A stretch of 64,000 nt of DNA from Georgenia thermotolerans (GTDB lineage: Bacteria > Actinomycetota > Actinomycetes > Actinomycetales > Actinomycetaceae). Positions 1 through 8,398 of this stretch are shown here, piece after piece; position 1 is the first letter of the stretch, and every line of letters starts with the position of its first letter. The notes below the pieces were generated by a model. That model was not told the origin of the DNA. It saw nothing but the letters and a program-made list of their open reading frames with translations, and searched no databases. A program made the translations under genes and the position numbers. The stretch covers positions 1 through 64,000 of the forward strand of contig NZ_VUKF01000011.1 of NCBI RefSeq assembly GCF_009193185.1, in the 5' to 3' direction.

Positions 1-1043
1 AGCGGGCCACCGGAGGAGGCGGCGGCGAGCCACCGGGTGGTGGGCGCGCCGGCCGCGGCGCGCCCCTCGCGCAGGGCGCCGAGGACCGCCGTGACGGCGG
101 CGTCCGGGGCCCGCTCGGTGCCCGCGCGCAGCGCCGCGAGCGCCTCGACCTGGTCGTCCGCGCCGGTGGCGAGGGCGAAGAGCTCCTCGCGCAACGAGGC
201 CCAGCCGCGCCGGGTGGTGCGCCGCACGACGCCGACCGACTGCGGGCGCCGGGCGACCAGCCGCAGCCAGCCGCCCAGCTCGGCGACCCGCTCGGCGGGG
301 AGCGGGCCCTCGTGCGGGCCCACGTCGGGGATGAGGAACAGCGGGGCGGAGCCCAGGCCGAGCCCGTCCATCCGGGCGAGCAGGTCGGCCCGCACCGGTG
401 CCAGCACGCCGGCGGGCACCCGGTTGAGGACGACCGCGGTGGTGATCCCGCGGGACTCGGCCTCGGTCAGGGTGCGCCACGGGATGGCGTCGCCGTAGCG
501 GGCCGCGGTGGTGACGAACACCCACAGGTCGGCCGTCTCGAGCAGCTGGACCCCGAGGGCGCGGTTGGGCGCGTGGACCGAGTCCAGGTCGGGGGCGTCG
601 AGGAGGGCCAGCCCCTCCGGCACGCCGTCGTGCACGACCACCTCGGCGAGCTCGGCGAGCGGCTGGCCCTGCACGGCCGGGGCGTCGGCGGGGTGGACGG
701 CGACGACGGGCCGGCGGGTGGTGGGGCGCAGCACGCCCGCCGCGCTCACCTCGGCGCCGACGACGGAGTTGAGCAGCGTGGACTTGCCCGCGCCGCTGGA
801 CCCGCCGAGCACGACGACGGCCGGGGCGGTGGGTTGCTGCAGGCGCGGCAGCAGCCGCGTGCCGAGCTGGGTGAGGACCTGCTCGCGCAGCGCGCGCAGG
901 TCGGCCGCGCCGGGCAGGTCCAGCGGGAAGCGCGTGCGGGCGACCTCGGCCTCGAGGTCGGCCAGGACGTCGCTGCGCGGGGCCGGCGCCTCGGGCGGGT
1001 CCACCTCGGTGGTCACATCAGGCTGGGCGGTCACGACGCCCAT
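1..1043 (-). CDS. Dynamin-like / P-loop GTPase, N-terminal part (runs off left edge)
   Basis: Reading leftwards from an ATG at 1043, an open frame continues to the window edge, giving about 347 residues without a stop. A Walker A motif GGSSGAGKST lies near residues 80-89, followed by a switch-like stretch (VLRPTTRRPVV) and a DxxG-like LLDAPDLDS near residue 145. This arrangement matches actinobacterial 'dynamin family' or 50S-ribosome-binding-type GTPases, often misannotated as ABC proteins. The first 60 residues are acidic and probably helical. No clear ribosome binding site precedes the ATG, and GTG codons at residues 4 and 10 are alternative starts. The C-terminal part is outside the window, so membrane association cannot be judged. 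The gene diverges from the tRNA-Arg gene. GTP binding is a family inference and the cellular role is unknown. Confidence 0.75.
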   Translation of the reverse strand, partial: MGVVTAQPDVTTEVDPPEAPAPRSDVLADLEAEVARTRFPLDLPGAADLRALREQVLTQLGTRLLPRLQQPTAPAVVVLGGSSGAGKSTLLNSVVGAEVSAAGVLRPTTRRPVVAVHPADAPAVQGQPLAELAEVVVHDGVPEGLALLDAPDLDSVHAPNRALGVQLLETADLWVFVTTAARYGDAIPWRTLTEAESRGITTAVVLNRVPAGVLAPVRADLLARMDGLGLGSAPLFLIPDVGPHEGPLPAERVAELGGWLRLVARRPQSVGVVRRTTRRGWASLREELFALATGADDQVEALAALRAGTERAPDAAVTAVLGALREGRAAAGAPTTRWLAAASSGGP

Positions 1044-1171
1044 TGTCGGATACGCCCGCGCCGGGGCCGGTCAACCGGGCCCGGCGCGGCCCGGACCGGG
1101 CGGGGATCGGGGCCTGGGTCACGCCCGCCGAGGCCTGAGGGGACCCTGGTGTTCGCTAATCTGAGGTGTCT

Positions 1172-1244
<73 letters not shown>

Positions 1245-1277
1245 CTCGTGGCGCGCCCGCGCCATCCCGCCATCCCG

Positions 1278-1610
1278 TCAGACGACGTGGTGGCCGCCCC
1301 TGCCCGGCGCCCACTCGGCCCGGTAGTCCGGGTGCCCGTCCCAGACGGCCGCCAGCACCCGCACGGTCGGGCACGGGTACCCGTGCGTGGTGTCGGCCAC
1401 GTTGCCGCACACCAGGCACCCGTCGAAGCCCCAGATGTCGTCGGCCCGCTGGTGCAGGCCCAGGACCGTCCGCACCGCGGCGCACTCGGCCCGCACCCGC
1501 GCCGGGTCGTGCCAGCCGCGCGGCCGCCGTGCGTCGTCGTCGCCGCCGTCCCGGCCGGCGGCCGCCTCCTCCTCGGCGAGCCGGGCCAGGAGGAACTCTG
1601 TGATGCCCAC
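1278..1610 (-). CDS. DUF6221 family small protein
   Basis: A 110-residue protein starting with GTG at 1610 (VGITEFLLARLAEEEAAA). The N-terminal pattern of a short hydrophobic helix followed by an acidic stretch, and the later C-x2-C pair (CLVCG) with HPDYRAEW near the C-terminus, match the actinobacterial DUF6221 family. A longer in-frame version from 1700 adds a low-complexity Arg/Pro segment and is unlikely. Function is unknown in the family. The CxxC pair and a conserved DPARVRAECAAVR segment are visible. It stands alone between tRNA-Arg and orn and reads away from orn. Confidence 0.6.
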   Translation of the reverse strand: MGITEFLLARLAEEEAAAGRDGGDDDARRPRGWHDPARVRAECAAVRTVLGLHQRADDIWGFDGCLVCGNVADTTHGYPCPTVRVLAAVWDGHPDYRAEWAPGRGGHHVV

Positions 1611-1681
1611 GCCCCCATGCTGCCCGGCTCGCGGGCAGCGCACCCGCGGGCGGGACGGCGCCGCGCGACTACCCTGGGCGG

Positions 1682-2353
1682 GTGAGCCGTAACAGTGCAC
1701 CTCAGGACGCCATCGTCTGGATCGACTGCGAGATGACCGGGCTGGACCTCACGAGGGACGCCCTCATCGAGGTCGCGGTCGTCGTGACGGACTCCGAGCT
1801 GCGCCCGCTGGACGCCGGGATCGACGTGATCATCGCCCCGACGCCCGGGTCGGTCGAGAACATGGCCGACGTGGTGCGCACCATGCACACCAGCTCCGGC
1901 CTGCTCGAGGAGCTGCCCGACGGGCTCACGATGGAGGAGGCCCAGCGGCGCGTCGTCGACTACGTCAAGCGGTGGGTGCCCGAGCCGCGCAAGGCGCCGC
2001 TGGCCGGCAACTCGGTCGGCACGGACCGCACCTTCCTCGCCCGGGACATGCCCGAGCTCGTCGATCACCTGCACTACCGGATCATCGACGTCTCCTCCGT
2101 CAAGGAGCTCGCGCGCCGCTGGTACCCGCGGGCGTACTTCCAGTCCCCCGCCAAGAACGGCGGCCACCGGGCCCTGGCGGACATCCTCGAGTCGATCGAC
2201 GAGCTGCGGTACTACCGCGCCGTCCTCTTCCCCGCCGGCGACGGGCCGGACACCGCCTCCGCGCGGGCCGCGGCGGCGGAGGTCACCGCCACGTCGTCGG
2301 CGCTGGCCATCGCCAGGCTCAGCCAGGCGCAGGACGACGCCGCCCGGGCCTGA
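1682..2353 (+). CDS. orn: Oligoribonuclease
   Basis: A 223-residue DEDDh 3'-5' exoribonuclease that degrades 2-5 nt RNA (including pGpG) to mononucleotides in the cytoplasm. The ExoI motif IDCEMTGLDL (Asp15, Glu17) is near the N-terminus. The ExoII region GNSVGTDRTFLARDMPEL and the ExoIII segment KNGGHRALADILESIDEL, with catalytic His and Asp, are all present. The GTG start at 1682 places the exonuclease motif at the normal distance. The ~20-residue Ala-rich C-terminal tail is longer than in E. coli, as is common in actinobacteria. The gene is single and is followed by the tRNA-His gene. Identification is secure. Confidence 0.95.
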   Translation: MSRNSAPQDAIVWIDCEMTGLDLTRDALIEVAVVVTDSELRPLDAGIDVIIAPTPGSVENMADVVRTMHTSSGLLEELPDGLTMEEAQRRVVDYVKRWVPEPRKAPLAGNSVGTDRTFLARDMPELVDHLHYRIIDVSSVKELARRWYPRAYFQSPAKNGGHRALADILESIDELRYYRAVLFPAGDGPDTASARAAAAEVTATSSALAIARLSQAQDDAARA

Positions 2354-2398
2354 CCGCCGGGACGTGAGCCAGACCACCGCGCGACGGTTCGGGGGCCC

Positions 2399-2421
2399 GT
2401 CAAGCATCCGGTATGCTTGAC
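2399..2421. promoter_or_regulatory. Perfect inverted repeat between orn and tRNA-His
   Basis: GTCAAGCAT (2399-2407) and ATGCTTGAC (2413-2421) are perfect 9-base arms separated by 5 bases. It could be the orn terminator (no T-run follows) or part of the tRNA-His promoter, since TATGCT at 2412-2417 resembles a -10 box about 40 bases before the tRNA. Confidence 0.45.
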
Positions 2422-2454
2422 GACTGCTGCGGCCGGACAGCCGCGGCGGTTCTT

Positions 2455-2528
2455 GGTGGGTATAGCTCAGCTGGTAGAGCGCCTGGTTGTGGTCCAGGAG
2501 GTCGCGGGTTCAAGCCCCGTTACTCACC
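2455..2528 (+). tRNA. tRNA-His (anticodon GTG)
   Basis: The cloverleaf has acceptor arms GTGGGTA/TACTCAC plus the extra 5' G (2455) opposite discriminator C (2528), the hallmark of tRNA-His. The anticodon loop TTGTGGT carries GTG, and the T-arm GCGGG TTCAAGC CCCGT ends in a wobble pair. Confidence 0.95.
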
Positions 2529-2535
2529 CCGCACG

Positions 2536-2568
2536 CGAGGGGCGGGTCCGTCACGGACCCGCCCCTCG
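2536..2568 (+). terminator. Hairpin terminator after tRNA-His
   Basis: A perfect 15-bp stem (2536-2550 with 2554-2568) closes a 3-base loop, TCA. No T-run follows, as is usual for high-GC actinobacterial terminators. It also separates tRNA-His from the convergent ATP-grasp gene. Confidence 0.75.
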
Positions 2569-2645
2569 TCGCATCGTGCACCGGCCGGGCGTCGTCGCCC
2601 GGCGCGCCGGCCGCCGTCGCCCCCGGGGGACGACGGCGGCGTCCG

Positions 2646-3557
2646 TCACCAGAACGCGCGCACCGCGATGGCGTCGGCGAAGTTGTCCACGGCACCCGGG
2701 GTGGTGGACAGGTACAGCGAGGCGTCCACGAGGGAGACCTCCATGACGCTCATCGACCCGTTGGGCCCCTCGACGACGTCGATGCGGCAGAACGTCAGCT
2801 GCTCGTCGCGGCCCAGGCGGCTCTTGATGTAGGAGTGGATCGCGCCCCGGACCTCCTCGCCCAGGCGCCACTCGGCGTCGGTCGCCTGCCGGGCGCGGGC
2901 CCTCTCGTGCGGGACCTCCCCGGGCTGGTACGGGCCGTGGAGCATGGCCTCCTTCTCCACGGCGTGGGAGACGAGGCCGTTCATGTAGATCAGCGCCGTC
3001 TCGCCGCGCTTGTCCACCGACTCCAGGTAGCGCTGCACCATGACGCTGCGGCCCTGGGCGAGCAGCTCCGCCGCGTGGTTGATGGCCGACATGCGCGAGT
3101 AGCCGTCCACCGCGGTGTAGCGCCCGGCGTCCTGCGCGCCGGAGGAGATGGCGGGCTTGACCACGAAGTCGCCGCCGGCCGGGAACCGGGTGTGCAGCTG
3201 GTGCTTGCTGAGCTTCTGCTCCGGCTCGAGCCAGAGCGTGGGGATCATCGGCATGCCGCGGTGGGCCAGCTCGATCATGTAGTGCTTGTCGGTGTTCCAC
3301 CGCAGCACGTCGGGGTGGTTGACGATCTTCGGCACCGACTCGGCCCACCGGAGGAACTCCTCGCGGTGGCTGGCGTAGTCGTGCACCGAGCGCAGGACGA
3401 CGAGTCCGGCGGCGGACCAGTCGACGTCCGGGTCGTTCCAGACGGCGATGCGGGGTTCGATGCCGCGCGCGGCGAGGGCGTCGGGCAGAGCGGCGTCGTC
3501 CTCGTCGAGGTTCGGCAGCGCTGCACAGGTGGCGAGGGTCACGATGGGCTTGGACAC
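2646..3557 (-). CDS. ATP-grasp domain protein of unknown substrate
   Basis: A 303-residue protein from the GTG at 3557 (VSKPIVTLATCAALP). The N-terminal third is a Rossmann-like pre-ATP-grasp region that reads a two-digit 'date-like' LPNLDEDDAALPDAL and ends in VVLRSVHDYASHREEFLRW. The middle carries NTDKHYMIELAHRGMPMIPT and GGDFVVKPAISSGAQDAGRY, the ATP-grasp lysine and glycine loop. The C-terminus has LTFCRIDVV and SVMEVSLVDASLYL, which hold the metal-binding Asp and Glu. This resembles RimK/glutathione-synthetase-like ligases, so ATP-dependent ligation of a carboxylate to an amine is expected, but no substrate can be assigned. It is monocistronic and convergent with tRNA-His. A longer ORF to 3782 runs into low-complexity upstream sequence and is not preferred. 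Confidence 0.75.
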   Translation of the reverse strand: MSKPIVTLATCAALPNLDEDDAALPDALAARGIEPRIAVWNDPDVDWSAAGLVVLRSVHDYASHREEFLRWAESVPKIVNHPDVLRWNTDKHYMIELAHRGMPMIPTLWLEPEQKLSKHQLHTRFPAGGDFVVKPAISSGAQDAGRYTAVDGYSRMSAINHAAELLAQGRSVMVQRYLESVDKRGETALIYMNGLVSHAVEKEAMLHGPYQPGEVPHERARARQATDAEWRLGEEVRGAIHSYIKSRLGRDEQLTFCRIDVVEGPNGSMSVMEVSLVDASLYLSTTPGAVDNFADAIAVRAFW

Positions 3558-3880
3558 CGGGCAAACGTATCGCGCGCCGTCGCCGCCCTGCCGCGAAGGA
3601 ACGGCGCCACCCGGCCCCGTCCCGGCCCGGACCGGGCGGCGGCCGCACCCCGGCGGCCGCGGAGGGACCTGGTTCACAGCGGGAACCGTCCGTCTCATGG
3701 GCGGCGTGAGATGCCTCTCAGGGTGGTCACGGTCGGTCCAGATCCTGAGAAACTCGATGTCCGAAGTCGCTCGCGCCGACACACCGGACGACGCTTGACG
3801 TCAATGACGCCCGCTGGGGCGCCCCTCCCCCACACGCCGGACCGACCTGCGCGGGCCCGGACACGAACGAAGGACCACGG
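3558..3880. promoter_or_regulatory. Divergent control region upstream of metQ, no gene seen
   Basis: These 323 bases separate the ATP-grasp gene from metQ. They contain repeated TCTCA/TGAGA elements: TCTCA at 3693-3697 pairs with TGAGA at 3707-3711, and TCTCAGG at 3716-3722 pairs with CCTGAGA at 3744-3750. A perfect palindrome TTGACGTCAA lies at 3795-3804. I looked for the conserved core of SAM riboswitches, common before methionine genes, and did not find it. Protein operators or a non-canonical leader structure are possible. Confidence 0.4.
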
Positions 3881-4771
3881 ATGAAGAACCCCCTGCGCCG
3901 GGCCGCCGCCCTGGCGGCGTCGGCCGTCCTCGCCCTCACGCTGGCCGCCTGCGGTGGCGGCGCCAACGCCGACGCCGCGAAGGGCAGCGAGGACAACCCG
4001 GTCAAGATCGGCGTCGTCGGCTCCTCCGACCCCCAGTGGCCGGTCTTCAAGGACCTCGCCGAGAAGGAGGGGATCTACGTCGACATCCAGAACTTCTCGG
4101 ACTACAACCAGCCCAACCCCGCCCTCGCGGACGGCGACCTGGACCTCAACCAGTTCCAGCACATCCTGTACCTGGCCCAGTACAACGAGGCCGACAACCA
4201 GGACCTCACCCCGATCGGGGCGACGGCCGTGTACCCGCTGGGCCTGTACTCCCAGAAGCACACGTCCGTCGAGGAGATCCCCCAGGGCGGGGAGATCGCC
4301 ATCCCCAACGACGTGACCAACCAGGCCCGGGCGCTCTTCGTGCTGCAGGAGGCCGGGCTCATCACGCTCAAGGACGGCGCGGGCGTCGTGCCCCAGCCGG
4401 CCGACATCGACGCGGCGGCCTCCAAGGTCAAGGTCACCCCGGTGGACGCGAACCAGACAGTCGTCGCGCTGGACTCGGTGGACGCCTCCGTCGTCAACAA
4501 CGACTTCCTCAAGGACGCCGGCCTGGACGCCAACGACGCGCTGTTCGCCGACAGCGCCGAGTCCGAGGGGGCGCGCCCGTACATCAACGTCTGGGTCTCG
4601 CGGGCCGAGGACGCCGACAACCCGACCTACACCAAGCTCGTCGAGCTCTTCCACGACCCGTCCGTGACCGAGGCGGTCAAGGACGCCTCGGGCGGCACGG
4701 CCTCCATCGCGGACCAGCCGGCCAGCGAGCTGCAGGACATCCTCACGGAGGTCCAGGGCAGCCTGAAGTGA
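3881..4771 (+). CDS. metQ: Methionine-binding lipoprotein MetQ
   Basis: A 296-residue substrate-binding protein of the NlpA/MetQ family. The signal peptide (about residues 1-23) has a basic start KNPLRRAA, a hydrophobic core and the lipobox LAAC, so Cys23 or so is lipidated and anchors the protein outside the membrane. The mature part begins with a Gly/Ala linker, then VKIGVVGSSDPQWPVFKDLAEKEGIYVDIQNFSDYNQPN and DLDLNQFQH, the family's signature ligand-binding segments. The ATG follows a purine-rich GAAGGA. It is the first gene of metQ-metN-metI, and a strong hairpin separates it from metN, which fits the usual excess of binding protein over transporter. Methionine as substrate is a family inference. 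Confidence 0.92.
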   Translation: MKNPLRRAAALAASAVLALTLAACGGGANADAAKGSEDNPVKIGVVGSSDPQWPVFKDLAEKEGIYVDIQNFSDYNQPNPALADGDLDLNQFQHILYLAQYNEADNQDLTPIGATAVYPLGLYSQKHTSVEEIPQGGEIAIPNDVTNQARALFVLQEAGLITLKDGAGVVPQPADIDAAASKVKVTPVDANQTVVALDSVDASVVNNDFLKDAGLDANDALFADSAESEGARPYINVWVSRAEDADNPTYTKLVELFHDPSVTEAVKDASGGTASIADQPASELQDILTEVQGSLK

Positions 4772-4780
4772 CCCCGGCGT

Positions 4781-4817
4781 CAGGGCCGACGGCGGGCGCG
4801 TCCCGCCGTCGGCCCTG
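4781..4817 (+). terminator. Intercistronic hairpin between metQ and metN
   Basis: A perfect 16-bp stem (4781-4796 with 4802-4817) has a 5-base loop 10 bases after the metQ stop. There is no T-run. It may be a partial terminator or an mRNA 3'-end stabiliser that sets a high metQ to metNI ratio. Confidence 0.7.
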
Positions 4818-4863
4818 ACCCGTCGGCCGCCCCGACCACCACGACGACCAGGACTAACACCGC

Positions 4864-5907
4864 ATGAGCGAGATCATCCGCCTCGAGGGCGTGCACAAGA
4901 GCTTCGGCGAGGGGCCGGGGGCCGTGCACGCCGTCGAGGACGTCACCCTGTCCATCGACCGGGGCGAGATCTTCGGGGTCATCGGCTACTCCGGCGCCGG
5001 CAAGTCGACGCTCGTGCGGCTGATCAACGGCCTGGAGACCGTCACCTCGGGACGGCTGGTGGTCGACGGCGCCGAGATCTCGGCCATGCGCGAGAAGCAG
5101 CTGCGGGAGGTGCGCCCCGAGATCGGGATGATCTTCCAGCAGTTCAACCTCTTCCCCTCCAAGACGGTCGCCGAGAACGTGGCCTACCCGTTGCGCGTGG
5201 CCGGCTGGGACAAGGCCCGGCGCGAGGCCCGGGTGGCCGAGCTGCTGTCCTTCGTGGGCCTGGCGGACAAGGCCCGCGCCCGCCCCACCCAGCTCTCGGG
5301 CGGGCAGAAGCAGCGCGTGGGCATCGCCCGGGCGCTGGCCAGCGAGCCGAAGATCCTCCTCGCCGACGAGGCCACGTCCGCCCTCGACCCCGAGACCACC
5401 CGCGACATCCTCGGGCTGCTGCGCCGCGTCAACGCCGAGCTGGGCATCACGATCGTCGTCATCACCCACGAGATGGACGTCGTCAAGTACCTGTGCCGCC
5501 GGGTGGCCGTCATGGAGCGCGGCCGCGTGGTCGAGCTGGGCGAGGTCTACGACGTCTTCTCCCGCCCCCGCCAGGACGTCACCCGCCGCTTCGTCGGCAC
5601 CTCCCTGCGCGACCGCCCCAGCCCGGAGGTGCTGGCGCGGCTGGCCGCCACCCACCCCGGGACCCTGGTCACCGTGGGCATCCAGGAGGACACCGGCTCC
5701 TCCGCGCGGCTCATGCGCACCCTCGGCGAGCACGAGGTCGACGGCGCCATCGTCTACGGCGGCATCACCGAGATCGGCGAGCGGCCCTTCGGCTCCCTGA
5801 CCCTGGCCCTGACCGGGGAGGACGAGGCCATCCGGCGGGCGCTGGCCGACCTGGGCGGGTACACGACCGTGCAGGAGTACCCCGAGCTCGAGGAGCTGAA
5901 GCGATGA
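4864..5907 (+). CDS. metN: Methionine ABC transporter ATPase MetN
   Basis: A 347-residue ATPase energising methionine import. Walker A GYSGAGKST lies at residues 41-49, the Q-loop at IFQQFNLFPSKT, the signature LSGGQKQR near 145, Walker B ILLADEATSALD, and the switch histidine in VVITHEMDVV. The last ~80 residues (TLVTVGIQEDTGSSARLMRTL to the end) are the NIL/ACT-like domain, which in characterised MetN proteins binds methionine and shuts off transport. The ATP-binding core and NIL domain are both full length. The stop overlaps the metI start (ATGA). Confidence 0.95.
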   Translation: MSEIIRLEGVHKSFGEGPGAVHAVEDVTLSIDRGEIFGVIGYSGAGKSTLVRLINGLETVTSGRLVVDGAEISAMREKQLREVRPEIGMIFQQFNLFPSKTVAENVAYPLRVAGWDKARREARVAELLSFVGLADKARARPTQLSGGQKQRVGIARALASEPKILLADEATSALDPETTRDILGLLRRVNAELGITIVVITHEMDVVKYLCRRVAVMERGRVVELGEVYDVFSRPRQDVTRRFVGTSLRDRPSPEVLARLAATHPGTLVTVGIQEDTGSSARLMRTLGEHEVDGAIVYGGITEIGERPFGSLTLALTGEDEAIRRALADLGGYTTVQEYPELEELKR

Positions 5908-6566
5908 AGTTCGACTGGGCGGAGAACTGGCCCCAGTTCGCCGAGGCCTTCGGGCAGACGATCTACATCGTCGCCATCGCCATGGGCGTCGGCGGCATCG
6001 TCGGGCTCGTGCTCGGCCTGGCGCTGTACACCACCCGCCGGGGCGGGCTGCTGCAGAACACGGCCGTGTTCACCGTGCTCAACGTGCTGGTGAACTTCAT
6101 CCGGCCCATCCCCTTCGTCATCTTCCTCACCGCCGTCGGGCCGGTCACGATCGCCATCACCGGCTCGCGCATCGGCACCGAGGCGTTCATCGTGCCGGCG
6201 GCGATCATGGCCTCGTTCGCCACCTCCCGGATCGTCGAGCAGAACCTCGTCGCCCTCGACCGCGGCATGATCGAGGCCGCCCGCTCCATGGGCGCCTCGC
6301 CGCTGCGAATCATCTTCACCGTCGTCATCCCCGAGGCGCTCGCCCCGCTGATCCTCGGCTACACCTTCATCTTCGTCGCGGTGGTCGACATGTCCGCGCT
6401 GGCCGGCCTCGTCGGCGGCGGCGGCCTCGGTGACTTCGCGCTGACCCAGGGCTACCAGCGCTTCGACTGGGCAGTCACCTGGATCACCGTGCTGGTCATA
6501 GTCGCGCTCGTGCAGGTGGTGCAGTTCGTGGGCAACTCCCTGGCCCGGCGGGTGCTGCACCGCTGA
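5904..6566 (+). CDS. metI: Methionine ABC transporter permease MetI
   Basis: A 220-residue inner-membrane permease whose ATG overlaps the metN stop. Five hydrophobic segments are visible (residues ~18-40, 55-85, 90-110, ~150-175, 190-212). The EAA loop EAARSMGASPLRIIFTVVIPEALAPLI, which docks on MetN, sits between the third and fourth. GGGGLGDFALTQGYQRFD near residue 170 is characteristic of MetI. It completes the importer and is followed by a long inverted repeat. Confidence 0.95.
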   Translation: MKFDWAENWPQFAEAFGQTIYIVAIAMGVGGIVGLVLGLALYTTRRGGLLQNTAVFTVLNVLVNFIRPIPFVIFLTAVGPVTIAITGSRIGTEAFIVPAAIMASFATSRIVEQNLVALDRGMIEAARSMGASPLRIIFTVVIPEALAPLILGYTFIFVAVVDMSALAGLVGGGGLGDFALTQGYQRFDWAVTWITVLVIVALVQVVQFVGNSLARRVLHR

Positions 6567-6569
6567 CGA

Positions 6570-6613
6570 GCGCCGTCCGACGCCCCTACCGGATACCACT
6601 ATTCGGACGGCGC
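6570..6613 (+). terminator. Inverted repeat after metI
   Basis: Perfect 11-base arms (GCGCCGTCCGA at 6570-6580 and its complement at 6603-6613) flank a 22-base loop just after the metI stop. The loop is long for a terminator, so an operator for the downstream dehydrogenase gene is an alternative. Confidence 0.45.
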
Positions 6614-6728
6614 AAACTCACCTAAGGTCGCAAGGGCCGGCTCGACGAGGAGCCGGGGCCTCGCTCACCGCCGAGCCGGGGCCGAAACGGGCTCAGCGAC
6701 GAGCCGCGGACGACAGGGAGAGCACGGT

Positions 6729-8291
6729 ATGACCCTTCAGGCCGAGAGCAGCACCACGACCGAGACCTCCGGCACCACCTACGCGGCCCCCGGCACCGAG
6801 GGCGCCGTCATGAGCTACGAGAAGCGCTACGACAACTACATCGGCGGCGAGTGGGTGCCGCCGGTCAAGGGCCAGTACTTCGGCAACCCCAGCCCGGTCA
6901 CCGGCGAGGTGTTCTGCGAGGTGGCCCGCGGCACCGCCGAGGACATCGAGCTCGCCCTGGACGCCGCGCACAAGGCCGCGCCGGCGTGGGGGAAGACCTC
7001 CGCCGCCGAGCGGGCGCGGGTCCTCAACCTCATCGCCGACCGGATCGAGGAGAACCGCGAGAAGCTCGCCGTCGCCGAGACCTGGGACAACGGCAAGCCG
7101 GTGCGCGAGACCCTCGCCGCCGACATCCCGCTCGCCGTCGACCACTTCCGCTACTTCGCCGGGGCGATCCGCGCCCAGGAGGGCTCGATCTCCCAGCTCG
7201 ACGACGACACCGTCGCCTATCACTTCCACGAGCCGCTGGGCGTCGTCGGGCAGATCATTCCCTGGAACTTCCCCATCCTCATGGCCACGTGGAAGCTCGC
7301 GCCCGCGCTGGCCGCCGGCAACGCCGTCGTGCTCAAGCCCGCCGAGCAGACCCCGGCGTCGATCCTCTACCTCATGACCCTCATCGGGGACCTGCTGCCC
7401 GCCGGGGTGCTCAACGTGGTCAACGGCTTCGGCACCGAGGCCGGCCGGCCGCTGGCCTCCTCCCCGCGCATCCGCAAGATCGCCTTCACCGGCGAGACCA
7501 CCACGGGCCGGCTGATCATGCAGTACGCCTCCCAGAACCTCATCCCGGTCACGCTCGAGCTGGGCGGGAAGTCCCCGAACATCTTCTTCGACGACGTCAT
7601 GCGCGCCGACGACGGCTTCCGCGACAAGGCGCTCGAGGGCTTCACGATGTTCGCGTTCAACCAGGGCGAGGTGTGCACGTGCCCCTCGCGTGCCCTCATC
7701 CACGAGTCGATCTACGACGAGTTCATCGACCTGGCGATCGCGCGCACCCGGGCGGTCAAGCGGGGCAACCCGCTCAACACCGAGACGATGATCGGCGCCC
7801 AGGCGTCCTCGGACCAGTTCGAGAAGATCCGCAGCTACCTCGACATCGGCAAGCAGGAGGGCGCCGAGGTGCTCATCGGCGGCGAGGTCGACTCCGTCGA
7901 GGGCATCGCGGGCGGCTTCTACATCCAGCCCACGGTGTTCAAGGGCGAGAACTCCATGCGGATCTTCCAGGAGGAGATCTTCGGGCCGGTGCTGGCCGTG
8001 ACGACGTTCAAGGACTACGACGACGCGATCCGCATCGCCAACGACACCCTGTACGGGCTGGGCGCCGGCGTGTGGTCGCGCGACATCGACGTCGCCTACC
8101 GGGCCGGCCGGGACATCCAGGCCGGGCGGGTGTGGACGAACACCTACCACCAGTACCCCGCGCACGCGGCCTTCGGCGGGTACAAGAACTCGGGGGTGGG
8201 CCGCGAGAACCACCTGATGATGCTCGAGCACTACCAGCAGACCAAGAACCTGCTGGTCTCCTACGCCGCCGGCGCGCAGGGGTTCTTCTAA
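6729..8291 (+). CDS. NAD-dependent aldehyde dehydrogenase (AldB/ExaC type)
   Basis: A 520-residue cytoplasmic enzyme oxidising aldehydes, probably acetaldehyde, to acids. The NAD fold segment [23 protein letters not shown], the catalytic Glu in [11 protein letters not shown], and the catalytic Cys segment [12 protein letters not shown] identify the ExaC/AldB subgroup, which has the CTC motif rather than the usual GQxC. The bridging segment [10 protein letters not shown] and the C-terminal [12 protein letters not shown] are normal. The first ~28 residues are a Ser/Thr-rich extension, and an in-frame ATG ([10 protein letters not shown]) near residue 28 is an alternative start. It is followed by DUF779, its frequent partner in alcohol-oxidising loci. 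The zinc alcohol dehydrogenases at 24.6 and 32.2 kb could supply aldehyde, but this is inference. Confidence 0.92.
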   Translation: MTLQAESSTTTETSGTTYAAPGTEGAVMSYEKRYDNYIGGEWVPPVKGQYFGNPSPVTGEVFCEVARGTAEDIELALDAAHKAAPAWGKTSAAERARVLNLIADRIEENREKLAVAETWDNGKPVRETLAADIPLAVDHFRYFAGAIRAQEGSISQLDDDTVAYHFHEPLGVVGQIIPWNFPILMATWKLAPALAAGNAVVLKPAEQTPASILYLMTLIGDLLPAGVLNVVNGFGTEAGRPLASSPRIRKIAFTGETTTGRLIMQYASQNLIPVTLELGGKSPNIFFDDVMRADDGFRDKALEGFTMFAFNQGEVCTCPSRALIHESIYDEFIDLAIARTRAVKRGNPLNTETMIGAQASSDQFEKIRSYLDIGKQEGAEVLIGGEVDSVEGIAGGFYIQPTVFKGENSMRIFQEEIFGPVLAVTTFKDYDDAIRIANDTLYGLGAGVWSRDIDVAYRAGRDIQAGRVWTNTYHQYPAHAAFGGYKNSGVGRENHLMMLEHYQQTKNLLVSYAAGAQGFF

Positions 8292-8299
8292 CCGGCTGC

Positions 8300-8348
8300 G
8301 GGTGCCGGGCGCCCGGGGCCTCGTCCACGCCCCGGGCGCCCGGCACCC
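8300..8348 (+). terminator. 20-bp perfect hairpin between aldehyde dehydrogenase and DUF779
   Basis: Bases 8300-8319 pair perfectly with 8329-8348 around a 9-base loop, starting 9 bases after the dehydrogenase stop. It is probably a strong or partial terminator that lowers DUF779 expression, or a stabiliser of the long upstream mRNA. Confidence 0.75.
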
Positions 8349-8398
8349 GTCAGTCCCGGCCGGACACCTCGGCAGAGACCCGATCGGAGGGGACGACG

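Noticed and set aside
3691-3880. SAM riboswitch before metQ
   Set aside because: The conserved cores of SAM-I or SAM-IV are not recognisable. Only short inverted repeats are seen.
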